Positions 28,917 through 39,816 of a stretch of DNA of 64,000 nucleotides are shown piece after piece; position 1 is the first letter of the stretch; each line of letters opens with the position of its first letter. Under the pieces are notes generated by a model that worked only from the letters and a program-made list of their open reading frames with translations, did not search any database and had not been told where the DNA came from. The DNA is from Vishniacozyma victoriae (taxonomy: Eukaryota > Basidiomycota > Tremellomycetes > Tremellales > Bulleribasidiaceae), in contig JADPYG010000088.1 in the NCBI GenBank assembly GCA_017654735.1, forward strand, positions 5,022,001-5,086,000. The letters run 5' to 3'. Made by a program: the position numbers and the translations under genes.

Positions 28917-29547
28917 TCACCTACTCGCCGACTCACCTCCTTCCTTCTTCATCACTACCCCCCTCTCAACATACCCCAATTTCCGGTAAAACCCTCGAGC
29001 ATCCCTTGGTTCCTGAGCCTGTCATCAGCCACAGTCCATTTCCTTTGCCGGTATCTCAGACGAGATGACGCTCACTTGGGAATCAGCAGTAACTTCCTTC
29101 AATCCGTTGGCTTTGGCAGTCGCATGTGCTGCTTCACATAATGCCCTAGCTAGACCGGTACCCCTAAAAGGAGGGAGAACAGCAAGACGACCCAACTAGC
29201 TATTAGCGGAGACATGGGAGAATGAGGAGAGGGATGTACCTGCCCGGTTGAGTTGTGAATCCTGACCGTACCTACTGCCTCGCCTGTTTGGGAGGTAGCT
29301 ACGAAATGGGAACTAGCCTCGTCGTGAGCTTTGTTCTCCCTAAGGCGAATCAGGGTCCGACCATTATATACAGATAGTGGACAGGCTTACAGAGTTTCTT
29401 CCACGCTGGGTGGGTAACCTTGTTCATCGCAGAACACTACTTTTCAGCTCTATCGTTTCCAAAAATGGGAGGCTGACCTATCTTCCGGACTTGCATACAT
29501 TGCTGACGCGCTTTCGGCGTAGTCGCTGCATCAATCTGAAAGCTCAT
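28917..29547 (-). CDS. GNAT-family N-acetyltransferase
   Basis: Exons join as MSFQIDAATTPKARQQCMQV-RKIVFCDEQGYPPSVEETLEN, HFVATSQTGEAVGTVRIHN, then LGRLAVLPPFRGTGLARALC (motif A, RxxGxG/A acetyl-CoA loop as RGTGLA), ADSQAQEPRDARGFYRKLGY and ERGVVMKKEGGESASR. This is the ElaA-like branch of the GNAT fold, using acetyl-CoA. The substrate is unknown; glucosamine-phosphate or small amines are possible. The length of about 160 residues is normal. The joint at LGRLAV uses the acceptor ...agctag; the nearer aatag would add two codons. Confidence 0.85.
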
Positions 29548-29701
29548 GATAATATTGAAATACAATCGATACAACAAATCTCAGTCATCTCAGTCATCAG
29601 GAGTGGATATGCTTAATTCGTCATCATCATGCTGAGATATTATAATTGCATTTAAGTACTACTAAGGCTACATTTCGTGTATATTCCCCCAACCACTCAA
29701 C

Positions 29702-30509
29702 CTATCGCCTAGACCACCAATGCCTCCTCTGGTTCGAGTAGGTAGTCTGAGTCATAGCAGGCTGGTTACCTACATACGCAGGCTGGTTTCCTACATACCC
29801 ATCATCGACGTAATTCTTGTTCTTCCTACCATACTTCCTCTCCTTTCGATCACCTCCACAACAGCATGCGAAAAGTGTGAACAAAGTAGCAATGAGGAGC
29901 GAGATGGTAGCGGCGAGAACGAGCCAAGTGGCATTTCCGTAAGTAGCAGGTGAGCCGGCGACGTTCGTGTTGATGGTATTTCGAACGATACCGAAGATTG
30001 CAAAGTTCAATACCATGCAGACTAGGGAAACGAGGAAAGCGAGGAAGACGATTAATGAAGCGAATAGGAAACCGAATTGAACGGAAGCGAGAGCAACGAT
30101 TTGAGCAATGAATGCTAGACCGCATGCGATGGGATGTAGGATTAAGGCTTTAGATGCTCGGTCGGCGGAAGTGTTGTCGTAGTTGATACCGCCTAGTGCG
30201 CCGCCGAGTCGGGAAAGGGGGTACCCAATTTGTGTTCCGGAGCATAAATCTCGCTACTCATCAGTCTCTCACTTTATCCGATCTCAAGAAGGACATACGT
30301 CGAGAGAAGTACAATATCCAAACACACCAAAAGTCGAAGTGTCCCCAGCTCGATTAACATCAAGCATAGAGATCCTATTGATGATAGGAGCAGAGACTAC
30401 CATCAGCCCAGTACTAGTAGAGAATGGTAGACGTACTTGTTGCAACGAGCAACAGAACCCATCCTGCTAGGATGAAGAAATTGGCGAGAATATAAGTAAA
30501 TTTGCCCAT
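29702..30509 (-). CDS. SUR7/PalI-family four-span membrane protein
   Basis: The first exon starts MGKFTYILANFFILAGWVLL, an uncleaved hydrophobic segment. An extracellular part with GVFGYC...CSGTQIGYPL follows (the paired cysteines of the family), then three more hydrophobic segments (HPIACGLAFIAQIVALASVQ, FASLIVFLAFLVSLVCMVLN, ATWLVLAATISLLIATLFTL). A CCC cluster, a basic stretch and a Tyr/Asn-rich cytoplasmic tail (VGNQPAYVGNQPA) follow. The tail repeat VGNQPA occurs twice. SUR7/PalI proteins act in the fungal plasma membrane, in eisosomes or in pH sensing; which applies here is not clear. Confidence 0.82.
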
Positions 30510-32065
30510 TATGCACAAGGTGGTATCGGTAGATGATGCCTCACAATCAGTATGTAGTCCGTATATATAGTTTGACACTCACAGTACAGGCGAGATAAGG
30601 TATGCGGAAAGCTGTGGCGGTCTTTTCTCAATACCACAGCTTTTATATGAATCCAACTGCGAAGTGACTAGCCAAGCATCACAATGACGTCGCGAGGCAG
30701 TCCTCATTCAATGTAGAGGATCTGCCGTTCCTTAGAACAAGCATTGCGGAATAAGGGAAATAGGCATAAACCCGCATGGGGTGCGTCATTTGCCACGCCA
30801 AAGCCAAGTTCTGGGATGCAGTGATGTCACTTTGATCAGGCACGTATGTGTTTTTGGTACAACGCAACGCCGAAATGGATCTTCCTAATCCCAACAATTC
30901 TGAGGTGGTAGTGATGACGTTGGGTTACATGTGGAGAGGATGAGACTTGATCCGGCGAATGGCTAGCTTTTAGAAGACGTAAATAACCTTCTCTCCGATG
31001 GTACTACAGGCAGCGCTTGGATCTGGTCATGCCGAACAGGATGTTCCCTCTTCTGGATCTGGTAGAAGAACGCCTTCCCTTCGATCATAATACGCCATGG
31101 CAGGCGCTCAATCATAGATCAAGCGGGTGTGAGGACATAGATACCTATTGGGCTCCGTACTATAGACGCCTGCTCCGGAAACAGATCGCTACTGGGGGGG
31201 TTGCTGATGTTACCGCACCCGAAACCACGGTTTGTGACACGTCTTCAGGTTAGGTCTTCTATTACGCGGCAGTGCCGATATGTCACGGCTCGATCACTCA
31301 ATAAATGAATGACAAGAGTCGGTAGGCAAATACACGGGGAGGTGTCGTCCCTCGCGTTGAACGTGTTTCTAATGCAGTTCTCAGATCAAGAATCCCAAGG
31401 TATACGATATCAAAAGAACATCAGGAGGATGTACGAATCACATGACAGAGCTCAGCCTGGTCAATACCCATGACAACTTCTCGCAGAATTGACCGACTTG
31501 CATTTGAGGCATGTGCCAAGGTTCGAGTGGGATCGTTAGGCCCCTATTTCAATCTGGGAGGAGGCAGTAGAATCTCACTTCGTTGATTCATTCTTGAATT
31601 TCAACAAATGGCTGACCATCCTCAGCTGCCAGACTTGGGTCTTGCTCTCGAAAGCCTGATCGCTGGTCAACACAATGTAAGTCGGTGTCGGTGCGCACCG
31701 CGTCTCAGCTCCACGGGTCCCAATCATTAGTTTAAACCGTTAGTCCCCAGGAATCTGGCAGAAAGCAGCAGCATTCCACTTTCGACATCTGGGTACATTG
31801 ATTCATTACCCATCCTTACGCCCCGCGGATCTCACGGTGTCGTTATTCGGTGACTAATCAGTGGTGATGGCCTGACGGTGCGTCGGTGCACCCATCGCGT
31901 CTCTGCCTGGCCTACTTTGGCTGATGGCGAGAACCTCCGAAAATCCTCCGAGCCTCTGGCCATTCGCGCTAACACAAAAACTGACGTATCTCGCGCAGCT
32001 CGTTACAAGCTCCATTCTTGATGCATCAGGAAGCTCAGGGGCATGACCAGACTGCAAACGGGACC
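30510..32065. other. Gene-poor stretch left of the tRNA
   Basis: About 1.5 kb with no convincing gene. A 78-codon frame at 31017-31253 (MDLVMPNRMFPLLDLV...) has no support. Two near copies of GTCGGTGC..CACC..CGCGTCTC lie at 31687-31706 and 31882-31903. The sequence looks like old degraded DNA, possibly a decayed mobile element, but no terminal repeats or transposase motif are seen. Confidence 0.4.
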
Positions 32066-32070
32066 AAAAA
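32066..32070 (-). terminator. RNA polymerase III terminator of tRNA-Met
   Basis: A T5 run on the minus strand (aaaaa on plus), four bases after the tRNA 3' end. Confidence 0.75.
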
Positions 32071-32074
32071 GCTG

Positions 32075-32180
32075 TGCCTCCTCCCAGATTCGAACTGGGG
32101 GCTAAGGATCGCCCTGAGGAAATCTCAGTCATATATTAGGTAATATGAGACCTTTGCTTTAACCAACTAAGCGAAGGGGG
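32075..32180 (-). tRNA. tRNA-Met(CAT), elongator type, with intron
   Basis: Minus-strand cloverleaf: acceptor GCCCCCT with AGGAGGC (one C-A mismatch), D arm GCTT...AAGC with AGTTGGTA loop (box A), anticodon arm AAGGT-CTCATAA-TCCTT, T arm CCCAG-TTCGAAT-CTGGG (box B), and A73. The U31-U39 mismatch beside a CUCAUAA loop is typical of elongator methionine tRNA. A 34-nt intron at 32110-32143 sits at the usual place one base 3' of the anticodon. It contains a small hairpin, CTGAG-ATTTC-CTCAG. The mature length would be 72 nt before CCA. Confidence 0.88.
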
Positions 32181-33614
32181 CTTAATTGATGGAAAACGCC
32201 TGAGCTGTTCAGTATATGAATGATGCGCACAAAGAGAACTGGATGCCGGGTCCTCCTTACCCAAGGATGGCCGTCCGTTGTACTAGTCAGGACTGTCTAA
32301 TACCAGGGAAGACGAACGGGCTAACATATCCGAGGTGAGAACACCATTCGCAATAGCGGGAACGTGGCTTCAGTTTGTGAACGAAACGGCTTCTTTCTGT
32401 GGGCGGCGATGGAGGACCGATGTGGGAGATGTGTCCGCGTACGACCCATTTTTGCCCACCATGGTTTGACATATTGGGTTTGATCAAGTCAAGAGAATAG
32501 GAAAAAAAAGATTCAGAAAGTGATCCGATGGAGCTCCCTTCTGTGAGGAGAAAGGTTTGTTGTGATCAATTCCGACGAGAGTAAGGATCACTTCGATCGC
32601 GTGCTTCAAGTCGGCACTGAATGCTGTAGGTGTAATAGGATGACCCAAGTGGGGATCTCGCTCTCTCTTCTTCGCTGCCAGCTACACTCTATTCATTCGA
32701 CGTGACATCCTTAGCAAAACAGCCCAAAACGAGGACTGTAGAACTGCTCTTTTTGCTACTGTTCTCCGTGGCTCGACCGAAGCAAGCCCACGCCGCGTAT
32801 TTCTTGCTACGGTCAAGCCGACTTTGGATCGCAATATCAAGGGCAAATATGATCACCCAATCTCAGGAATGAAGAATCTTAATGACAAGCAAAATGACCA
32901 CAGCGTCCTCGGACACCAGCTCGAAGGGAATCCCTCGGTGAGATTGATTGCAAGCTACTCGGGAGCAAAAGAAACCGAATGCAATGGTGGTCCGGAAGAT
33001 TAGGCAAATTCTGTAATCAAGGGACCAAACTGAGCTTCGTTCCTCTCACTAAATGGAAAATCAAAAAGGTGTTCCGTGACATCCCTCAGACCATGGAAAT
33101 TGACACGGACAGAGCCGAACCTGGCTGCTTCGATGATGGTAGTGCGCTTGACGGGACAGTCGAACTGGACGAGGAGCAAGAGAAACCGCTGTAAAGACTC
33201 TGTGCAAGGGATGCTGATGAGTCACTTCCATGTCTCGGATGTGAGTGATTTCTGGGATGTTAGGCCGGGCATTTTGTGGTCACTATAATCCGCTAGCATG
33301 TGAGCAGGTCTTGCATGAGATGCCGCCCGTTGCCCGCCTATCCATTGCTAAATTAGTCTGACATCTTTCCTCATCAGCTATCTCACCTTAAATACCAAGC
33401 CCGGCACGATCCCAAGCCTAAGATTTCTGAGAAGATCTCCGCACTGGCCTCTCGTTTCTTTATATCTGCCTCTTTCTTCTTCGCTCCCTTGATCGGTGGC
33501 CTAATGATAGAGGGGACGCAGAGTATGAATCAGCAGCCCTACGCTCGGTAAGATGAACATCCCCTGGTCCTTGCAAGATGGTTGTATCTCCAACATCGTT
33601 AGCGGTAAATCAAT
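32181..33614. other. Gene-poor stretch right of the tRNA
   Basis: About 1.4 kb with no supported gene. A frame of about 115 codons without an early ATG is open from about 32655 to 33003 (RDILSKTAQNEDCRTALFAT...), which may be chance or a decayed exon. Frames at 32979-33194 and 33076-33288 overlap each other and look random. I see no repeats. Confidence 0.35.
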
Positions 33615-33854
33615 CCCATAGGGAAAAGCTGTATCTTTTTCGATCATAAAAAGTAGATTTCGCTCTACGGTCAAAGAGGTACATCCTTATGGCAAATGAG
33701 GTATTTCCCAGTGCTCAGAAAATAGACAATTCTCTATGGGAAACCAGGGTTCTCCACAGTACTCACACGGTAGTTACGTCCCTATGGTGAGATGAATGGC
33801 CCACGATCACGATCAGTCGTCTCCCCCAAATCACATTTCCATCAAATTCCATAG
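33615..33854. promoter_or_regulatory. Cluster of CCATAG/CTATGG hexamers upstream of orphan gene
   Basis: Four copies of CCATAG or its complement: CCCATAGGG at 33615-33623, CTATGG at 33734-33739 and 33783-33788, CCATAG at 33849-33854. The first is a perfect 9-bp palindrome around the core. All lie within 265 bp before the ATG at 33880. A regulatory role is inference. Confidence 0.35.
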
Positions 33855-33879
33855 AGACAATGGGTGATAACCGCCCTTT

Positions 33880-34632
33880 GTGTCGGGTCCTGAATCTGTT
33901 ACTCCGCCCCGTGTTCATAAGCCAGGCTCACAAGAGTTTGTCGCTCTCAGCTCTCACATTTACTGTCCGAGGAACCACTTCAATTCACACTCCAAATCCA
34001 TGTCGGCACCAATCAAGCACACCATCAAAGTCCAGGAGTGGACCAGATTGCAAGCGATTACAGATTCACCGCGAAGCATGGGAGACGAAGCCGTCGAGAT
34101 CTCACGATATACCGTTGATTGGCCCGACCATCCCGCTCCCACTGGTAAGATCACGTACTTCCCAAAAGGAGATGTGTCACGTTCGAATGTCGGTCATCAA
34201 AGGTTGAGGTATGAGAGCGAAGCGGGGCAGCAATGCTCAATCCTATCTGGAGGTGACCTATGTGAGCCGGGCGGTTCACAATGTTACACACACGACGGAC
34301 CGGAGAGAAGGTTCACGTCGCTAATCCACTTGGACTTCGAGGGAAGCACCGAGTGGGGCAGAGGCTCGAAAAAGTCAGAGAGGACGAAGGCAAACTCGGG
34401 GACTAGCACTGCGACTGCCAAAGAGAGCACCAGCAGAGACAACAACTCCAGCGCGTCGAGGCCGAAGAGGTTGATCACACGGACTGCAAAGCCTGAGTCG
34501 CAGGTGGAGGGGATTGATACAGCAGAGCCGATAACGGAGGAGCAGAAGATTTTCAGGTCGCAAAGGGAGCCTTGGGAGCCTTGGAGGGTGAAGTTTCGGA
34601 AGAGTGAGGCGATGCAGGGGTTGAAGAAGTGA
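33880..34632 (+). CDS. Unrecognised 250-residue protein
   Basis: A single uninterrupted frame starts MSGPESVTPPRVHKPGSQEF; an in-frame ATG at about 34000 (MSAPIKHTIKVQEWTRLQAI) is a more likely start because what follows is better ordered (EISRYTVDWPDHPAPTGKIT). The second half is charged and Ser/Thr-rich (KKSERTKANSGTSTATAKES), ending FRSQREPWEPWRVKFRK. No family, signal peptide or membrane segment is seen. Lack of introns is unusual for this window. It could be lineage-specific. It converges with RPL23, about 170 bp apart. Confidence 0.5.
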   Translation: MSGPESVTPPRVHKPGSQEFVALSSHIYCPRNHFNSHSKSMSAPIKHTIKVQEWTRLQAITDSPRSMGDEAVEISRYTVDWPDHPAPTGKITYFPKGDVSRSNVGHQRLRYESEAGQQCSILSGGDLCEPGGSQCYTHDGPERRFTSLIHLDFEGSTEWGRGSKKSERTKANSGTSTATAKESTSRDNNSSASRPKRLITRTAKPESQVEGIDTAEPITEEQKIFRSQREPWEPWRVKFRKSEAMQGLKK

Positions 34633-34805
34633 TCAGTACATTGTAATCCCCGTTCCATCTCCATATCCAGCCATGCAATCATTCGGGCGTTGATCAGATG
34701 CACCAACGTGATGAATTGGTCAATCAGTATCACACGACTATAGCATTCTAGCAGTCGGTATCATCCATACATGTCCTATCGCGTGATATAAGAAAGAGGA
34801 AAAGC

Positions 34806-35666
34806 CTAGACGACGGTACCGGCGTTCGAGGCGATACGGGGCCAAAGATCGGCACACTCCTTAGCGACGCTGTATGTCAGTCAAACTCCAGATGATGTGA
34901 AGGTAGACAGATGATCTGCCTAACGACAGAGGACTTACGGTCCGTTGATAGCAGATCCCTTCATCTCTCCCTTTGCGTTGACGATAACACCGGCGTTGTC
35001 CTCGAAGTAGAGGAAGACACCATCCCTTCTCCTCCAAGGCTTCCTCTGTCGGCAGATGACTGCGGGCATGACCTTCTTCCTGAGCTCGGGCTTTCCCTTC
35101 TTGACGGATGCCATGACCATGTCTCCAGCAGCGGCGGCCGGAAGTCGCGAGAGTCGGGCACCGAAACCAACAACGGCGATAACGTAGAGGTCTGGCATTA
35201 GTTCCTGCATAATTGTCGAGATGGAGATGACTCACTCTTAGCTCCAGAGTTGTCAGCGCAGTTCATGACTGCTCCAACGGGGAGACCGAGGGACATTCGG
35301 AATTTGGTACCGGCAGCGGCAGCTACTTGTCAGCATGGTCCAGGTATGTTGTATCGATCCATCCATCCTCCATTTGGCGACTCCATCAATCCTTGAATCC
35401 AATCCATCTCTGTATTCCCCACGACCTTTACATTCTCCTGGACTAGAACCAACCGAGCAGTCCGGAAGATTGCCCTGTCCTCCCTTGTCCAGTGAAGTGG
35501 TCCTGATCCCCATGTCCAGCGACGTTCCAAAGTCGGGCGATATCCCTTGATATATCCTGTATCCATCCAGTTCGAATCGATTCCGTAGGTCGTATCATCC
35601 ATCCATACTCCTCCCATACATTCCCTTGACACCTTGATGGACCTATGACTTACACTTGGCGGACAT
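34806..35666 (-). CDS. RPL23: 60S ribosomal protein L23 (uL14)
   Basis: Exons join as [86 protein letters not shown], then [20 protein letters not shown] and [20 protein letters not shown]. This is the conserved uL14 protein, about 140 residues, which binds 25S rRNA at the subunit interface. The first intron, after 13 coding nt, is about 320 nt (roughly 35333-35652), far longer than others nearby; long first introns are common in ribosomal protein genes. The promoter region is shared with the SNF2 gene, with about 345 bp between start codons. Confidence 0.95.
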
Positions 35667-36011
35667 TTTTGATAATGTAGGTTGATGGATAGAGTAAAGG
35701 AATTCAAGCTAACTCGACAAGGAGCAGGATTTACAGTAAATCTGCCACATTCATCCCGGAGTTTCGAGGTAAATTACCGATTCACTTCTCTTCTTTTCAG
35801 AGACCTCCACTTTTCTTATCACTCACGTGTCTCTATTTCTCGCTCATATACCACGTCATATCACATGACATGAGACGCGTCTCGATCTACGTCAAGTAAA
35901 AGTCAAAAGATCGGTAGTTACGCTTGCAGACGTTGTAGACCATATACTACTACACTTTCATAAAGTACCTGTCTACCTGTCAAACACATATCCTGTTTAT
36001 CATTACTATCA

Positions 36012-39000
36012 ATGCCGGCTTCCTCATCAAGAACCTCACCCGAATTACCCTCTCTAACGAACACGACAGCCGGAACATCGTCATCTACCCCAATGCCCAC
36101 CTCCCCAAAGGAGGAGGAATCAATCAAGCAAGTTGTCAAGGATGGAGAAGATGCAGTAGATGTCAAGGAGCTAGTCAATGAGATAGAAGGAGAAGCGGAC
36201 GACCCTGCTGTAAGTCAACATTTCAGTCTGGAAACACAAAGGAGGACGCGTTTTAAGGAGGAATATTCTGTTCTTATGGTTGGAGAGAACGGATGCGGGT
36301 ATCCTTTCCTGCTGGAGGCAGAGCTGAAGCTGGACGAACGTTTACTGAGGTGCTTACACATCTCCTGTGCGGTGCTTGGACCACCAGGGGAGGTGGGGGA
36401 GCTTGCTCGTTTCATCTCGTTCCTTTGTCATCTCGTCAGCCTCATATACCAAGACAAAGAAGCCCACTTCTCAACTACTATCCTAGTCACATCATATTCT
36501 TGAAAGATGAACAACCACTTACAAATGCAGGCTCAAGCTCGAATCAACAAGCTCACATTCCTCCTCGACAAGTCAACAATCTACGCCAAGATTATTGGAG
36601 ACCGAATGGCTCGTCAGCAGATTGAAAAGCGGAAAGCAGAGAAGAGGGCCGAGACGATAAAAGCAAACAAGGAGAAGAAGGGTGATGCAGTCACAGTGAG
36701 GGAGAGCACGAGAGACAAGAAACCAAAAGTCAAGGAAGAGGAGGTGGAGGAGAGTGGAAAGAGGAAGAGGAAGGGCGACGCAAATGGGTCTTCCAAGAAG
36801 GTCAAGGTGGAGGATGAGGTGAGCTGCACATTAGATAAGAGAGGGGAGCTGATCTCCAGAAACCTGTTGTCAAGGAAGAGAAGACAAATGGGGAAGAGAA
36901 ACCTGAACCCAAGGAAGAGGAAGGGAAAGAAGATGAAGGCGATGACTCTGGAGAATACACATTCGCCCAACCCACCTTGATCACTGGAGCCAAGCTTCGT
37001 GATTACCAACTCGCAGGAGTACAATGGATGATCAGTTTGTACGAGAATGGTCTTAACGGTATCTTGGCGGACGAGATGGGTTTAGGAAAGGTCAGTCCTC
37101 TTGCGCCTACTCGTACCTCACGCTGACGAGATAGACACTTCAGACGATATCTTTCCTAGCTCACCTGAGGTCAAAAGGGACATGGGGACCTTTCCTGATT
37201 GTCTGCCCATTGTCAGTGCTCAATAATTGGGTTATGGAATTTGAAAAGTTCGCCCCTACCATCCCAGTAAGCTTTGTCGCCTTGGAATATTGGTCAAGCT
37301 GATGACAGGTAATCATGTACCACGGGTCCAAAGATGAACGGGCGGAAATGCGAGCTACCCGCCTACAACCACCCACAGCTGCTGGAGTGGGTAAATTAAG
37401 AAAAGGCAAAGCCGGGCAGAGGGGTAAAGCATTCAAAGCTGGATCCAATACCAGTGCTACCTTCCCTGTTGTCGTGACGACATACGAGATTTGTATGAAC
37501 GATAAACAATTCTTGTCGGGTTTCCTGTGGAAATATATCGTTGTTGATGAAGGACATCGATTGAAGAATCTGGATTGCAAGTGAGCCATCCGTACTCTAT
37601 CATGGGGTAAGGCTGATAATAGATTGATTCGAGAGCTAAAGAGTTACACAAGTGCGAATAGGCTGATCCTGACCGGAACACCTCTTCATGTAAGCTAGCT
37701 GCTTTATACTGGTGAAACCTGCAGCTGACCCTTAGAACAACTTGGCCGAGTTATGGTCGCTCCTTAACTTCATCCTCCCCGATATCTTTGACGATCTCGA
37801 CTCTTTCCAACAATGGTTCAATTTCGACGATATGAACTCCGGCGAAGGAAATGAAGGAATCATGAATAAATCATCAATCGTTACATCCCTACACGCCATC
37901 TTGAAACCATTCCTCCTCCGTCGACTCAAGGTGGATGTCGAAAAAGATCTTCCTCCCAAGAAAGAATACCTACTCTACGCACCCCTCACTCAATCCCAAA
38001 AAGACATCTATCAAGCTATCGTTTCCCGAAATATCAGGAATTATCTGGTTGATAAAGTGTCGGGTAGGGAGGAGGAGGGCGAGAATGGAGTTAAAGAGGT
38101 TGTGGAGGAGGTGAGCGAGGGGAGGGCAAAGAGAAAGTTGGGAAGGATCGATTACACGATTGAAGAGAATGATAGTAAATTCATCAATGACCTTCAGGAT
38201 GGAGTCGCAAAGGAGGAAGCTAGTGGTGTCAAGAACAAAGCAGCACCAGAGGTCGGTCAAGAGTGGGCATACAAGCAAGCTAGTAAGTCACTGCCCGCGA
38301 GGGCAGTTATCTCTAGTATGAGCGTATTCTAACGATCAGCAAAACACGTCAACAACATGCGCCTCCAAAATCTTGTCATGCAACTTCGAAAGGTCAGCTG
38401 TCACGACCGGGTATTTCGGTATAGCTGATAATTAGATTTCTTCCCACCCTTTCCTATTTGACTGGCCATCTGACCCCAAAACCAATGAATTGGTCGTGAA
38501 TGAAGATCTGGTCAATGCCTCTGGGAAGATGTTGCTCCTCAACCGATTACTGGATGCTCTGTTTGACAAGGGTCACAAAGTCCTGATCTTTTCTCAGTTT
38601 ACTACAATGTTAGATGTCATCGTATGTCTCTTCTTCCCTCCCTTCCCTCATTCCCATTCTCACTCGCTCCGCTGCTTCGAGAAATTCGTCGGACATATGA
38701 AGCTGACAAAACAGGAGGACTGGGCTACGCTGTACAAAGGCTGGAAGATCTGTCGTATCGACGGAAGTACCTCTCAGCAATCTCGTCGGGAACAGATGGT
38801 CGAATTCAACGAAGGCGGAGATGGTCCCGATGCTACCAAGTTGTTCCTACTCTCCACTCGAGCGGGTGGGTTGGGTGTGAACCTCGTTGCTGCCGAGTAA
38901 GTCGTCTCCTGCATCCTCGACCTGAGCTGATGGGTAGTACCGTTATCTTCTTTGATCAGGATTGGAGTAAGCTACAGCATTCTCGTAAATCAGCGCTGAG

Positions 39001-39644
39001 CTGACATCCAGACCCCCAGATGGACCTTCAAGCTCAAGACCGAGCCCACCGAATTGGTCAAACCCGCCCCGTCCTAATCTTCAGACTAGTCTCGGCCCAT
39101 ACGATCGAAACCAAAATTCTCCAAAAAGCGGGAAACAAACGAAAACTAGAAGCCCTCGTCATCTCCCAAGGTAAATTCGGGAGATTAGTAGATGAAAATG
39201 GAAAAGTCATCCTCGGTCGTTCCAAACAGCCGGAATCCATGGCTGGTATGGCTAAAGCGTTATTGGATCTGGAGGGAGAGGAAATCAACGTGGCTAGTGC
39301 CGGCGATCAAATTATCAGTGATGGAGATCTGGAGGTTCTACTGGATAGAAGTCCCGAAGCGTATGCTAGGGAGAAAGGGTGGAGCGCTGGATTGGGTAAA
39401 GGTGGAGAGAGGGCGGAACAGATCAAGAAGGGAGAGAGGACTGCGTTCGAGGTGAGTTCATTTCCATCTCTTCCATTTCATCCACCTACCTCATCCATCT
39501 CATTATGTGACATACAACTTCGCACCTATTCGGATCAGATATCGACGAGGTCAAAGCTAACGATAGGTATTCGTTTCCTCGAAAGACGAAGCTTCAGATG
39601 GACTCGCTACATTATTCGGAGGAGATGGAGAGAAGGATGAATAG
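36012..39644 (+). CDS. SNF2-family chromatin remodeler, LSH/HELLS/Irc5 type
   Basis: The N-terminal region is acidic and basic by turns, with [20 protein letters not shown] as in HELLS and Irc5. Helicase motifs follow in order: [26 protein letters not shown] (I), [17 protein letters not shown] (II), [19 protein letters not shown] (III), [82 protein letters not shown] (V) and [14 protein letters not shown] (VI). DEGHR and the FDDL...W segment place it in the LSH/DDM1/Irc5 branch. These use ATP to move nucleosomes and support heterochromatin, DNA methylation or recombination. Motif III has H where Q is usual. The exon structure at 36210-36530 is unresolved. The last exon starts [20 protein letters not shown] and ends at 39644. 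Confidence 0.9.
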
Positions 39645-39816
39645 ACCCATCACTTTTAATGAGAACATACATTGTCCATGCTGTTGTATATACCACGAAT
39701 ATAGTTGTAGAAATATACAGTACATCATGATGATGCAGAAAGTGCCACGCCCACCATTCAAGTGGGCTATCCTCCACTTCTACGTAACGCCTCTTCCCAA
39801 TATACTTCACCTAGGG

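Noticed and set aside
32655..33003. Open frame of about 115 codons as a gene
   Set aside because: No ATG near its start, no good splice sites at its ends, no recognised motif; listed only as part of the gene-poor stretch.
35333..35652. snoRNA in the RPL23 intron
   Set aside because: A GGATGAT stretch resembles a C box, but no matching D box and terminal stem were found.
36614..37024. Leu/Phe-rich minus-strand frame resembling a membrane protein
   Set aside because: It mirrors the Lys/Glu-rich N-terminal region of the SNF2 protein; Lys/Glu codons reversed give Phe/Leu/Ser.
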